Below, piece by piece: positions 22,322 to 30,393 of a stretch of 64,000 nt of DNA (the first letter of the stretch is position 1; each line of letters starts with the position of its first letter). The position numbers were made by a program, and so were the translations under genes. The DNA lies in NCBI GenBank assembly GCA_963773195.1, contig CAVZAE010000005.1:744001-808000 (forward strand). Direction: 5' to 3'. Source of the stretch: CAIWHR01 sp963773195. Its GTDB lineage: Bacteria; Pseudomonadota; Gammaproteobacteria; Burkholderiales; Casimicrobiaceae. The notes beneath the pieces were generated by a model. It worked only from the letters and a program-made list of their open reading frames with translations. It was not told the origin of the DNA and made no database searches.

Positions 22322-23542
22322 ATGGATTCGCTGATCACGGCAGCCGCGCGTGCGCTGGCGGCGGGTGATCCGCTGGGCGCACTCAATCGGGTCGCGTTGC
22401 GCGACGACGCGCCCGCGCTTGCGCTCCGCGGCATCGCAATGGCCCAGCTCGGCGATCTGGCGCGGGCGAGGACGCTGGTGCGAAGCGCGGCGCGCGCCTT
22501 CGGTTCGAAGGAGGCTGTGGCGCGTGCGAGGTGCGTCGTCGCCGAGGCCGAGATCGCGCTCGTCTCGCGCGACCTGGTCTGGCCCTCGAGAGCGCTCGAC
22601 GCGGCGCGGGCGACGCTCGAACATCATGGCGACGGCGCGAACGCCGCGCATGCGCGGTATCTCGAGGTCCGGCGACTCCTCCTGATCGGGCGCCTCGATG
22701 ACGCCGAGCGCGCGCTTGCCGATCTCGACCCCGCGCCGCTGCGGCCTGCGCTGCGAGCCGCCCGCGAGCTCGTCGTCGCGGGGATCGCCATGCGGCGCCT
22801 GCGCACGAAAACGGCACGGATGGCGCTGGCGCGTGCCGAGCGTGCCGCACGCGGCGCCGGGATCGCTGCGCTGACGGCGGAAGTCGCCAACGCGGCGGTC
22901 GTCCTGAACACGCCCGCGGCGCGTCTTATCGCGCGCGGCCACGAGCGACTCGTCCGGCTGCACGAAGTCGAAGCGCTGCTGGCGTCGAAGGCGCTCGTCG
23001 TCGACGCCTGCCGTCATGTCGTACGAGACGCAGGGACGGTCATCCCGCTGACCGGCCGGCCGGTGCTGTTCTCGCTCGCTCGCGCGCTCGCGGAAGCGTG
23101 GCCGGCGGACGTGTCGAGGGACACGCTTGTCGCAGGGGCCTTTCGGGCGAAGGTTGCCGATGAATCGTATCGTGCACGGCTGCGCGTTGAAATCGGGCGG
23201 CTGCGCGCCAAACTGCGGACGCTCGCCGGCATCAGCGCGACGAAAGGGGGATTCGCACTCGTGCCGCGGCGCGCGCGTGAGGTCGTCGTGCTGGCGCGAC
23301 CGGTCGAAGAGAAGCATGCCTCCGTGCTCGCGTTCCTGGCGGATGGCGAGTCGTGGTCGACCTCGGGGCTGGCGCTTGCGCTCGGCGCCAGCCAGCGTAC
23401 CGTGCAGCGCGCACTCGACTCGCTCGCAGCCGCAGGCAAGGTGCAGGCGCTGGGTCGCGGGCGAGCGCGGCGGTGGATGACCCCGCCCCTGCCGGGTTTC
23501 GCGACGACGTTGTTACTCCCTGCTCCGCTGCCTGCTGATTAG
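22322..23542 (+). CDS. HTH transcriptional regulator with TPR-like N-terminal part
   Basis: The 406-residue product begins with an Ala/Arg-rich helical array (AARALAAGDPLGALNRVAL.., AMAQLGDLARARTLVRSA, RLDDAERALADLDPAPL) resembling tetratricopeptide repeats. A C-terminal winged helix follows: EKHASVLAFLADGESWSTSGLALALGASQRTVQRALDSLAAAGKVQALGRGRARRW. It is divergent from DUF899 and probably controls that operon. A copy of its extreme C-terminus lies at 24483-24587. Confidence 0.8.
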   Translation: MDSLITAAARALAAGDPLGALNRVALRDDAPALALRGIAMAQLGDLARARTLVRSAARAFGSKEAVARARCVVAEAEIALVSRDLVWPSRALDAARATLEHHGDGANAAHARYLEVRRLLLIGRLDDAERALADLDPAPLRPALRAARELVVAGIAMRRLRTKTARMALARAERAARGAGIAALTAEVANAAVVLNTPAARLIARGHERLVRLHEVEALLASKALVVDACRHVVRDAGTVIPLTGRPVLFSLARALAEAWPADVSRDTLVAGAFRAKVADESYRARLRVEIGRLRAKLRTLAGISATKGGFALVPRRAREVVVLARPVEEKHASVLAFLADGESWSTSGLALALGASQRTVQRALDSLAAAGKVQALGRGRARRWMTPPLPGFATTLLLPAPLPAD

Positions 23543-23581
23543 CGAGCTCAGCGCGCCACGACCGCCTGCGATAGACGAGAC

Positions 23582-24379
23582 TTACGACTCGACAAGTCGG
23601 CGATAAAGATGCCATGTTGCGTGGCCCAATATCGGCAGCGCCACGGCGAGGCCGATCAAAAGCAGGATCGCCCCGGCCCCCAGCATCACCACAACAATCA
23701 GTCCCCAGACAGCCATTACGAATGAATTGGAGGTGACCGCTTTGATCGAGGTGACGACCGCGGTAAGCGCAGTCACTGGTCTGTCCAATGCCAGAGGAAA
23801 GGAGACCACCGATATCGCCAGCGCCGTGACGGCGAACAAGAGCCCGAGACCAGTCCCGTAGAACATCAGCGCACCGCCCCGTCGGGTCGTGAGTACCTGA
23901 GTCGCAAATTCCGAGATCGAAGCCGGTGGATCTGCACCGAACAGGCCAAAGTAGAGGAGTTGCGCGGTATACAGCCAGCCGACATAGAGCAGCATCATCG
24001 CCACCGAAAGCGCAACGACAGGAGCGAATGACGAACGGTGAACAAAATCGAACGCTGAGCGCCAGGCGAGGTCGAGGCCACGTTCGCGACGCCTGCTCAT
24101 TTCAAAGAGTGCAACCGAGACTACGGGGCCGAGAAGAGTGAGGCCCGCAACCATTGGAAAGGCGAGATGCAGCAGATTCCCGCCAACGAAAAACAGTGTC
24201 AGAAGCAGGGCGAACAGCGGATAGATTACAATCAAGAACGCGATGATGACGCCTGGTTTGGCATTGACGTCGTCGAAGCCATCCTTCAGTGCCTGCCAGA
24301 GATCTCTTAAGCCGATCTCGCGGATTCCAATCCCGCTCGATCTGACTTGTACATCCCTAAACGACATTTCCTGAGCCAT
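23582..24379 (-). CDS. DUF2189 integral membrane protein
   Basis: 265 residues with about six membrane helices (VIIAFLIVIYPLFALLLTLFFVG, LAFPMVAGLTLLGPVVSVALFEMS, VALSVAMMLLYVGWLYTAQLLYFG and others). The pattern RDLWQALKDGFDDVNAKPGVIIAF and GPVVSVALFEMSRRRERG is that of DUF2189. Its base composition is clearly less GC-rich than its neighbours. It is bracketed by two imperfect copies of the regulator 3' end, which suggests insertion. Confidence 0.85.
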   Translation of the reverse strand: MAQEMSFRDVQVRSSGIGIREIGLRDLWQALKDGFDDVNAKPGVIIAFLIVIYPLFALLLTLFFVGGNLLHLAFPMVAGLTLLGPVVSVALFEMSRRRERGLDLAWRSAFDFVHRSSFAPVVALSVAMMLLYVGWLYTAQLLYFGLFGADPPASISEFATQVLTTRRGGALMFYGTGLGLLFAVTALAISVVSFPLALDRPVTALTAVVTSIKAVTSNSFVMAVWGLIVVVMLGAGAILLLIGLAVALPILGHATWHLYRRLVES

Positions 24380-24482
24380 GACGGACCTTTCAAAGGGTCT
24401 GTGCCGTTAGACGGCAGGAAATCGAATCCGTGCCCGGTCGGCGTCCTTTGCCGATGCAACGCTGCGATGACCCATCATGCGC

Positions 24483-24587
24483 TGCGGGCATGAAGCGGGT
24501 CAAGCGCCGGCCCGTCGCAAGAACGACGCCGCCGCACCGGGATTCACGACGACCTTGTTACTCCCCGCTCCGCCGCCGAGCGACTAG
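24483..24587 (+). pseudogene. remnant of a second HTH regulator (C-terminus only)
   Basis: The frame ending at TAG 24585-24587 reads APGFTTTLLLPAPPPSD. It matches LPGFATTLLLPAPLPAD at the end of the regulator at 23542. DNA similarity over about 50 bp is high but not complete. Nothing else of the gene is left. It lies 9 bp before the next CDS. Confidence 0.6.
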
Positions 24588-24596
24588 GATGGAAAC

Positions 24597-25235
24597 ATGA
24601 AACGATCGACCGCCGAAGTCGTGCGCGAGTACGGCCCCTTCCCTGGGGTCGACCGCGTGGCCGGAGTGACCTACGACGGCAAGCACGTCTGGTTTGCGGC
24701 CGGTGACAAGCTGATCGCGTTCGATCCGGCGAGCGGGAAAGCACAACGCTCACTCGACGTCGCCGGGCATGCGGGAACTGCGTTCGACGGTGAGCACCTG
24801 TTTCAGATCGCCGAGGATCGCATCCAGAAGATCGATCCGAAGACGGGCCGCGTGCTCGCCACGATCGCGGCGCCCGGCGGCGGCGCCGACTCGGGGCTCG
24901 CGTGGGCCGAAGGGTCGCTTTGGGTGGGGCAGTATCGGGCCCGGAAGATTCATCAAGTCGATCCCGACACCGGCGCGATCCTGCGCACTATCGACTCCAA
25001 CCGCTTCGTCACCGGCGTCACCTGGGTCGACGGTGAGCTCTGGCATGGCACCTGGGAAGGCGACGAGAGCGAGTTGCGACGAATCGATCCTCGCTCGGGA
25101 GAGGTTCTGGAGCAAATCGAGATGCCGGCCGGTGTCGGCGTGTCGGGGCTCGAGTCCGATGGCGGCGATCGTTTCTTCTGCGGAGGCGGAGACAGCGGGA
25201 AGGTGAGAGCCGTTCGCCGGCCCCGGCGAGCTTGA
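24597..25235 (+). CDS. beta-propeller protein, glutamine-cyclotransferase/Vgb-like
   Basis: The 212-residue protein is made of repeated blades: GVTYDGKHVWFAAGDKLIAFDPASGK, GTAFDGEHLFQIAEDRIQKIDPKTGRV, GLAWAEGSLWVGQYRARKIHQVDPDTGAI and GVTWVDGELWHGTWEGDESELRRIDPRSG. This is the pattern of glutaminyl cyclase-like and virginiamycin B lyase-like propellers. There is no signal peptide. Catalytic residues of either enzyme cannot be confirmed, so it may be a binding protein. Confidence 0.75.
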   Translation: MKRSTAEVVREYGPFPGVDRVAGVTYDGKHVWFAAGDKLIAFDPASGKAQRSLDVAGHAGTAFDGEHLFQIAEDRIQKIDPKTGRVLATIAAPGGGADSGLAWAEGSLWVGQYRARKIHQVDPDTGAILRTIDSNRFVTGVTWVDGELWHGTWEGDESELRRIDPRSGEVLEQIEMPAGVGVSGLESDGGDRFFCGGGDSGKVRAVRRPRRA

Positions 25236-25268
25236 GCCGGTTCGGGGCTGCTATCATGCCCCGGGCCG

Positions 25269-25730
25269 ATGAGCGCACTCGAACTCAAGATTCCTCCGCC
25301 TCTCGTCGCGCTGCTCATCGGTGTGGCGATGTGGTTCCTTGCACGCTCAGGGCCGTCCCTTGAGCTGCCGCTCTTTGCGCGCGCTGCCGCGTTCATCGTC
25401 ATTGCGCTCTTAGGCGGAGCCTTGGCCATCGCCGGGGACCTGGAGTTCAAACGGGCACGCACCACGATCAATCCGTTCAAGCCCGATAACACGACATCGC
25501 TGGTGACGTCCGGCATCTATGGCTTGACTCGCAATCCGATGTACGTGGGCCTGACGCTGGGCCTTGTCGGATGGGCCGCGTTTCTCTGCTCGGCATGGGC
25601 GCTCGCCGGCCCGGTCGCTTTCGTTCTCTACATCGCGCGCTTCCAGATCATGCCGGAGGAGCGGATACTCGCCGCCAAGTTCGGTGCAACCTACGGTGAC
25701 TACACGTCGCGAGTGAGAAGGTGGCTGTGA
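25269..25730 (+). CDS. ICMT/PEMT family membrane methyltransferase
   Basis: 153 residues: three to four membrane helices, then SLVTSGIYGLTRNPMYVGLTLGLVG and PEERILAAKFGATYGDYTSRVRRWL, the S-adenosylmethionine-binding end of ICMT-like proteins. Before these, FKRARTTINPFKPDNTT is typical of the short bacterial subgroup. Substrate unknown. It is related in family to the gene at 15390. Confidence 0.87.
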   Translation: MSALELKIPPPLVALLIGVAMWFLARSGPSLELPLFARAAAFIVIALLGGALAIAGDLEFKRARTTINPFKPDNTTSLVTSGIYGLTRNPMYVGLTLGLVGWAAFLCSAWALAGPVAFVLYIARFQIMPEERILAAKFGATYGDYTSRVRRWL

Positions 25731-25756
25731 GCTGACGCGGGCAGAAGGGGGCCGAT

Positions 25757-26053
25757 ATGGCTGCGTACCTGATCGCTGAACATGTCATCACCAATCCGGC
25801 CAAGTTCGACGAATATCGGACCAAGGCCGGACCCATCATTGCGCGGTATGGCGGTCGCTACCTTACGAAGGGCGGCAGTCACAAGCTGCCCGAAGGCGGA
25901 CACTGGACGCCCGAGCGCGTCGTCATCATCGAGTTCCCGGACATGCAGGCACTCAATACCTGGTACTCCGCGCCCGAGTACCAGCCGCTGATCGCGCTTC
26001 GGAAGCAGTGCACCAGCGACATGGACATGCTGATCACGCTCGAAGGCGTGTAG
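25757..26053 (+). CDS. DUF1330 family protein
   Basis: 98 residues: MAAYLIAEHVITNPAKFDEYR, GGRYLTKGGSHKLPEG, RVVIIEFPDMQALNTWYSAPEYQPL, the full DUF1330 pattern. It stands 14 bp before a cupin gene. Same family as the cassette gene at 412, but only distantly similar to it. Confidence 0.9.
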   Translation: MAAYLIAEHVITNPAKFDEYRTKAGPIIARYGGRYLTKGGSHKLPEGGHWTPERVVIIEFPDMQALNTWYSAPEYQPLIALRKQCTSDMDMLITLEGV

Positions 26054-26067
26054 TCGGAAAGGACATC

Positions 26068-26493
26068 ATGAGCACCACTGAAATCAACCTGGGTCGTCTC
26101 GGCGTACGCTACCTGATCGATGGCTCGCAGGACGGCAGCCTCGGGATATTCGAGCTCACCGTACCGCCGGCGTCGAATGTCCCGCCTCCGCACAGCCATT
26201 CGAACAATGAAGAGATTGTCTATGTCCTCGAGGGCACGCTGCGCTACTCGGTGGGTGCCGACACGCGGGACCTTGCCCCGGGTCAAAGCATGCATACGCC
26301 GAAGGGCACGGTTCATGCATTTTCCAATCCGCACGACGCGACCGCGCGCGCCCTCATCGTCATGTCTCCGGACATTGGCGCTCAGTACTTCAAGGACATC
26401 GCCGCCGTCGTGAACAGCGGCGGCCCACCCGATAAGAGCGCGCTGATTGCCGTCATGAGCCGCTACGGGCTTGTGCCTGCCGGACCGAAGTAA
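26068..26493 (+). CDS. cupin-domain protein
   Basis: GGAAAGG precedes ATG 26068. The 141-residue protein has the first cupin motif PPPHSHSNNEEIVYVLEGTL (H-x-H-x-x-x-E type) and the second LAPGQSMHTPKGTVHAFSN. The metal ligands His, His, Glu and His are present. Single-domain cupins range from isomerases to dioxygenases, and no substrate can be given. Confidence 0.87.
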   Translation: MSTTEINLGRLGVRYLIDGSQDGSLGIFELTVPPASNVPPPHSHSNNEEIVYVLEGTLRYSVGADTRDLAPGQSMHTPKGTVHAFSNPHDATARALIVMSPDIGAQYFKDIAAVVNSGGPPDKSALIAVMSRYGLVPAGPK

Positions 26494-26531
26494 AGTCCCA
26501 CACACGCCGCCAGCTCGCCCTCGTTGGCGCG

Positions 26532-26895
26532 ATGCCAAACCGCCCAATCCGTACGTACCGGGGCAGTTGCCACTGTGGTGCCGTCCAATTCGAGATCGAA
26601 TCCGACTTTCCGGAACTCACGACGTGCGACTGCTCGATCTGTCGCCGGAAGAATGCGCTGATGGTGAAGGTGCACGAGAGTCATTTCAGGCTGCTGGCGG
26701 GCGAGGAGTCGCTCACCGAATATCGGTTCCACACGATGACCGCGCGCCATTTCTTCTGCAAGCGATGCGGCATCTATCCGTTCCATCGCAAGCGGGTCAC
26801 CCCCGACTATTTCGGCATCAACGTCTTCTGCCTCGAGGATTTCGACCCCTCCGGGGCTTCCCGTGCGGCAAACGGTCGGCGCCGCGATGAAGTGA
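26532..26895 (+). pseudogene. GFA-family protein with one-base insertion near its end
   Basis: The frame has GSCHCGAVQFEI, TTCDCSICRRKNALM, RHFFCKRCGIYPFHRKRV and GINVFCLEDFDPSG, the complete GFA zinc pattern. At the GGGG run near 26853 the natural ending LPVRQTVGAAMK and TGA 26893-26895 is in the next frame. As written, the frame instead runs on into the DUF1801 gene, giving a 267-residue fusion. Most of the domain is intact, so it may still work. Confidence 0.75.
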
Positions 26896-26915
26896 ACTCA
26901 TTCACCATTGCTACC

Positions 26916-27335
26916 ATGCCCGCATCGAAGCGACCGGCTCGCGTGAGCGCCCAGGACACGAGTGCTGCGGTCGACCAGTTCATGGCAGCGTTGCAGCACC
27001 CGTTCAAGGCCGAGATCGAAACGCTCCGCCGGGCGATCCTCGCCGCAGATCGCTCGATTGCCGAAGGCATCAAGTGGAACGTGCCGAGCTTCCGTACCAC
27101 GGAGTACTTTGCAACCACCCATCTCCGCGCCAAAATCGGGTTTGGTCTCGTCCTTCATCTCGGGGCCAGGGCGCGCGAACTCCCGTCCGGCGGACTGGTC
27201 ATTGCCGACCCCGGGAAACTCCTGACGTGGCCCGGCGAGGATCGTGCGATCGTCGAGTTCAGGACGACCCAGGACGTCGAGAACGGGATTCCCGCGCTTC
27301 AAGCTGTGCTGCGTGACTGGATCAGGTACCTGTAG
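26916..27335 (+). CDS. DUF1801 family protein
   Basis: From ATG 26916 the product is 139 residues: RVSAQDTSAAVDQFMAALQHPFKAEIETLRRAIL, EGIKWNVPSFRTTEYFATTHLR, LHLGARAR and GEDRAIVEFRTTQDVENGIPALQAVLRDWI. These are DUF1801 features. It is in frame with the upstream GFA gene only because of a one-base insertion, so I treat the two as separate genes. Function unknown. Confidence 0.82.
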   Translation: MPASKRPARVSAQDTSAAVDQFMAALQHPFKAEIETLRRAILAADRSIAEGIKWNVPSFRTTEYFATTHLRAKIGFGLVLHLGARARELPSGGLVIADPGKLLTWPGEDRAIVEFRTTQDVENGIPALQAVLRDWIRYL

Positions 27336-27372
27336 GTGCGTTGCAAATCGTACTAAGCGCTCGGAGGAACAC

Positions 27373-27855
27373 ATGGCGAAGCCCATCATGAACGTCGACG
27401 ACGGAGTCGACGACGTCGAGGACAACGGCATCTACACCTCCAAGCGGGGCACCATCAGCGATCATATCGGCGCACAGAAGCTGGGATACAACCTGACGGT
27501 ATTGCCGCCGGGCAACGTTCAGTGCCCGTTCCATTGCCATCACGCCGAGGAGGAGATGTTCCTCATTCTCGAAGGCGAAGGCGAGCTGCGCCTCGGTGAC
27601 CAGCGCTATCCGATTCGCAAGCACGACGTGATCGCGTGTCCGCGCGGCGGGCCGGACGTGGCGCACCAGATCATCAACACCGGCACGGTGACCATGCGCT
27701 ACCTCGCCCTTTCGACGCTGGTCGAGGTCGAAACGTGCGAGTATCCGGATTCGCAAAAGGTCCTCGTCGTGGCAGGGCCGCGCGGCAAGCGCGGGCTCCG
27801 GAAGATGTTCCGCGCCGAGAGCACAGTCGATTACTACGACCGCGAGCGCGGCTAA
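27373..27855 (+). CDS. cupin-domain protein
   Basis: CGGAGGAAC precedes ATG 27373. 160 residues: GTISDHIGAQKLGYNLTVLPPGNVQCPFHCHHAEEEMFLILEGEG (motif with HCHHAEEE) and IACPRGGPDVAHQIINTGT, a classic single cupin. The N-terminal DDGVDDVEDNGIY is acidic. Mannose-6-phosphate isomerase-like cupins look like this, but the substrate is unknown. Confidence 0.87.
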   Translation: MAKPIMNVDDGVDDVEDNGIYTSKRGTISDHIGAQKLGYNLTVLPPGNVQCPFHCHHAEEEMFLILEGEGELRLGDQRYPIRKHDVIACPRGGPDVAHQIINTGTVTMRYLALSTLVEVETCEYPDSQKVLVVAGPRGKRGLRKMFRAESTVDYYDRERG

Positions 27856-27883
27856 GCTAAGGGCGCTCGGCCGCAGGGAGAGC

Positions 27884-28186
27884 ATGACAATCCATCGATA
27901 TTCGAAGGCGCTGATCGTCGCTTGCACAGCGGTGACAACGTTGACGGCGGGAGCACGCGCTTACGCCCGCCCAGCAACTCGCCCTCGACATCCACAAGGA
28001 GCTCGTCGAAATCAATACGGTCACGTCCACCGGCGACACGCTCAAGGCCGCTGAGGCCGTAGCAGCTCGACTGAAAGCGGCGGGGTTTCCCGATGCCGAC
28101 GTCCAGGTGCTCTCGCCGACACCAAATCGTTTCTCGACGGCCAGGACTACCTTTATCGCCTCGTGAAGGCCCTGTCGTTCGACTAG
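27884..28186 (+). pseudogene. M20 peptidase reduced to its two ends
   Basis: ATG 27884 (after AGGGAGAG) starts a signal peptide MTIHRYSKALIVACTAVTTL. After one frame change near 27960, LTPAQQLALDIHKELVEINTV and AAEAVAARLKAAGFPDADVQVLSP match the start of exported M20 metallopeptidases. This joins directly to DTKSFLDGQDYLYRLVKALS, their last residues. About 400 residues containing the zinc site are missing. It is a deletion remnant. Confidence 0.78.
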
Positions 28187-28206
28187 CGCGAGGTCCGGCT
28201 GATTGC

Positions 28207-28662
28207 ATGAGCAGTCTCTTTGCATTTCTCCATCACATCGCGGCGTTCACCTTGGTGAGCGCGCTCGCGATCGAGTTCGTCCTGATCCGCGGTGAGCTGA
28301 CGCTGGGCAACGCACGAACGCTTCTCCGCGTCGATGCGGTGTTCGGCCTCGCCGCAGGCGTGATTCTCGTCGTGGGATTCCTGCGGGTGTTATATTTCGA
28401 GAAGGGTCCGGCCTACTACTTCCACAGCGTTCCGTTCATCGCCAAGCTCTCGCTGTTCGCGGCCATCGGGCTCCTGTCGATCTATCCCACGCGCCAGTTC
28501 CTGTTGTGGCGGCCCGCGCTGCGGCAGGGTGTGGCACCCACGCTCGAACCCGGTCGATGGCACACCCTTCGTCGCGTCATTCATTGGGAGCTCGCGCTGG
28601 GCGTCGTGCTCATCCTGTGCGCAGCGCTCATGGCCCGCGGGATTGGCTATGTCGGCGCCTGA
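28207..28662 (+). CDS. DUF2214 membrane protein
   Basis: 151 residues with four membrane helices: FAFLHHIAAFTLVSALAIEFVLI, LLRVDAVFGLAAGVILVVGFLRVLY, FIAKLSLFAAIGLLSIYPT and ELALGVVLILCAALMARGIG. The HH in the first helix and YFEKGPAYYFHSVPFIAK are typical of DUF2214. Function unknown. Confidence 0.87.
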   Translation: MSSLFAFLHHIAAFTLVSALAIEFVLIRGELTLGNARTLLRVDAVFGLAAGVILVVGFLRVLYFEKGPAYYFHSVPFIAKLSLFAAIGLLSIYPTRQFLLWRPALRQGVAPTLEPGRWHTLRRVIHWELALGVVLILCAALMARGIGYVGA

Positions 28663-28693
28663 CGCGCGTTCCACCGGTCGCGTTGGAGGTCGC

Positions 28694-29092
28694 ATGAAAA
28701 GTGTCGGATTCGCGGTGGTGCTGAGCGCCACCAATCTTCTGCTGCTGGTTGCGCTGCTGGCTCACAGCTTCGGACCGGCTCGTGCGGCTGACGACACCTC
28801 CATCCTCCGAGGTCGCGGTTTGCAGATCGTGGATGATCAGGGCCGCGTCCGAGCGAGCATCGCGGTTCTGCCGAAGGACAGCGCGGATCAATCGGAGACA
28901 GTATTGCTTCGCCTGATCACCGAACGCGGACGTCCGACGGTGAAGATCGGAGCGTCCGAGCCCACCTCCGGTCTCAGCCTCGCAGGTCCGTCCGGGACGA
29001 AAGACACGTACATTGTGCTCGAAGCCCGCGAGAAGACGACGTCGCTCCGGTTGCGCGACGAGGCCGGGAACGAGCGTGTGATAAGACCCTAG
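28694..29092 (+). CDS. exported hypothetical protein
   Basis: GGAGG lies 6 bases before ATG 28694. A signal peptide FAVVLSATNLLLLVALLAHSFGPARA is followed by GRGLQIVDDQGRVRASIAVLPK and repeated strands with TVKIGASEPTSGLSLAG and TYIVLEAREKTTSLRLRD. It looks like a beta-helix or beta-solenoid fragment. Proteins of this kind are common in proteobacteria and acidobacteria without assigned function. Confidence 0.6.
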   Translation: MKSVGFAVVLSATNLLLLVALLAHSFGPARAADDTSILRGRGLQIVDDQGRVRASIAVLPKDSADQSETVLLRLITERGRPTVKIGASEPTSGLSLAGPSGTKDTYIVLEAREKTTSLRLRDEAGNERVIRP

Positions 29093-29093
29093 C

Positions 29094-29486
29094 ATGAAGC
29101 GCACGCGGATCAGCTCCGGATCAACGTTCGAGCAGGAAATCGGCTACTCGCGCGCCGTTGTTCAGGGCGATTGGATCTTTGTTTCGGGGACCACCGGCTT
29201 CGACTATTCGACCATGACCATCGCCGAAGGCGTCGAGGCACAAGCGGAGCAATGCATCACGAACATCGACTCGGCGCTACGCCAGGCGGGGTCGAGCCTC
29301 GAGGACGTCGTGCGCGTGACCTACATCCTCCCCGACGGCAAGGAATTCGCGCAGTGCTGGCCCGTGCTACGCAAATATTTCGGCGACGTTCGCCCGGCGG
29401 CCACGATGATCTCGGCCCAACTGCTCGATCCGCGGATGCGCATCGAAATCGAGGTCACCGCGCTGAAACAGTCATCCAACAACTGA
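29094..29486 (+). CDS. RidA family protein
   Basis: 130 residues: SSGSTFEQEIGYSRAVVQGDWIFVSGTTGFD, EAQAEQCITNIDSALRQAGSSLEDVVRVTYIL and PAATMISAQLLDPRMRIEIEVTAL. RidA proteins hydrolyse reactive enamine/imine intermediates. The Arg that binds the carboxylate in true RidA corresponds to the PAATM region, where RPAATM gives an Arg. The gene begins one base after the previous stop. Confidence 0.87.
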   Translation: MKRTRISSGSTFEQEIGYSRAVVQGDWIFVSGTTGFDYSTMTIAEGVEAQAEQCITNIDSALRQAGSSLEDVVRVTYILPDGKEFAQCWPVLRKYFGDVRPAATMISAQLLDPRMRIEIEVTALKQSSNN

Positions 29487-29496
29487 TGGAGCCACG

Positions 29497-29880
29497 ATGC
29501 CACTCGTCACGTTGACCCTTCGCAAGGGGAAGTCATCCGAGTTCAAGTCCGCCGTATTCGGCGCGGTGCATCGCGCGCTCGTCGCATCCGGCGTGCCGGA
29601 GAAGGACAAGTTCCAGCGCGTGCTGGAGCTCGGCCCCGATGACTTTCGCTTCGATCCCGAGTATCCGGATCTGACTGCGTCGCGGACCGAGGATTTCGTC
29701 CTCATCGAGATCCTGCTCTCGGTCGGCCGCAGCGTGAAAGTGAAGAAGCAGATCCTGGCGCAGCTCATCGCCGACCTAGCCAAGGCCCCGGGACTGAATT
29801 CGGACAACGTGATGGTCTGCTTCAAGGAAACGGCCTGGGAGAACTGGGCGTTCGGCGGCGGCCGGCTCATTCATACGTAG
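29497..29880 (+). CDS. tautomerase family protein
   Basis: 127 residues starting MPLVTLTLRKGKSSEFKSAVFGAVHRALV. The conserved Pro directly after the initiator Met is the catalytic base of 4-oxalocrotonate tautomerase relatives once Met is removed. FVLIEILLSVGRSVKVKKQILAQLIADL and MVCFKETAWENWAFG complete the domain. ATG lies 8 bp after the RidA stop, so the two are likely cotranscribed. Confidence 0.85.
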   Translation: MPLVTLTLRKGKSSEFKSAVFGAVHRALVASGVPEKDKFQRVLELGPDDFRFDPEYPDLTASRTEDFVLIEILLSVGRSVKVKKQILAQLIADLAKAPGLNSDNVMVCFKETAWENWAFGGGRLIHT

Positions 29881-29909
29881 CGTCCCGATCCCATCGACCC
29901 CTTCCTGAC

Positions 29910-30353
29910 GTGTACCTCAGGGCTCCCTCCGCCGGCGATCCCGATTGGCTGGCGATGCGGCTGCGCCTGTGGCCGGAAGGCACCGCTGCGGAACATGCGC
30001 GCGACATGGTCGACTCGCTCGCGCGCGGCCATTTCGTCCGCGTTGCCTCGGACAACGATGGTGTCGCGGCGGGCTTTGTCGAGGCGTCGAAGCGCGTCGA
30101 TTATGTCAATGGTACGAGCACTTCGCCGGTCGCGTTCCTCGAAGGGCTGTACGTCGACCCCGCGGCGAGGAGGAACGGCGTGGCGCGGGCGCTGGTCGAG
30201 GCGGTCGTGGCGTGGGCGTCGGCCGAAGGCTGCCGCGAGCTCGCGTCCGACTCGCCGTTGGAGAACGTCGCGGCCCACGCCGTCCATCGCGCGCTTGGAT
30301 TTGCCGAAACGGAACGAGTAGTCTATTTCCTGCGGCCGCTGTCCGATCCTTAG
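29910..30353 (+). CDS. aminoglycoside 6'-N-acetyltransferase-like GNAT (AAC(6')-I type)
   Basis: From GTG 29910 the protein has 147 residues, the usual AAC(6')-I size. It shows LRLWPEGTAAEHARDM at the start, GFVEASKRVDYVNGT, SPVAFLEGLYVDPAARRNGVARALV (acetyl-CoA loop), AEGCRELASDSPLENVAAHAVHRALGF and TERVVYF. These are the landmarks of chromosomal AAC(6')-I enzymes, which acetylate the 6'-amine of tobramycin or amikacin. It lies outside the cassette array and has no attC. Actual resistance is not shown. Confidence 0.82.
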   Translation: MYLRAPSAGDPDWLAMRLRLWPEGTAAEHARDMVDSLARGHFVRVASDNDGVAAGFVEASKRVDYVNGTSTSPVAFLEGLYVDPAARRNGVARALVEAVVAWASAEGCRELASDSPLENVAAHAVHRALGFAETERVVYFLRPLSDP

Positions 30354-30393
30354 AGATCTAAACAACGTTGCGCCACCGACGGAGTCTTGTGAC

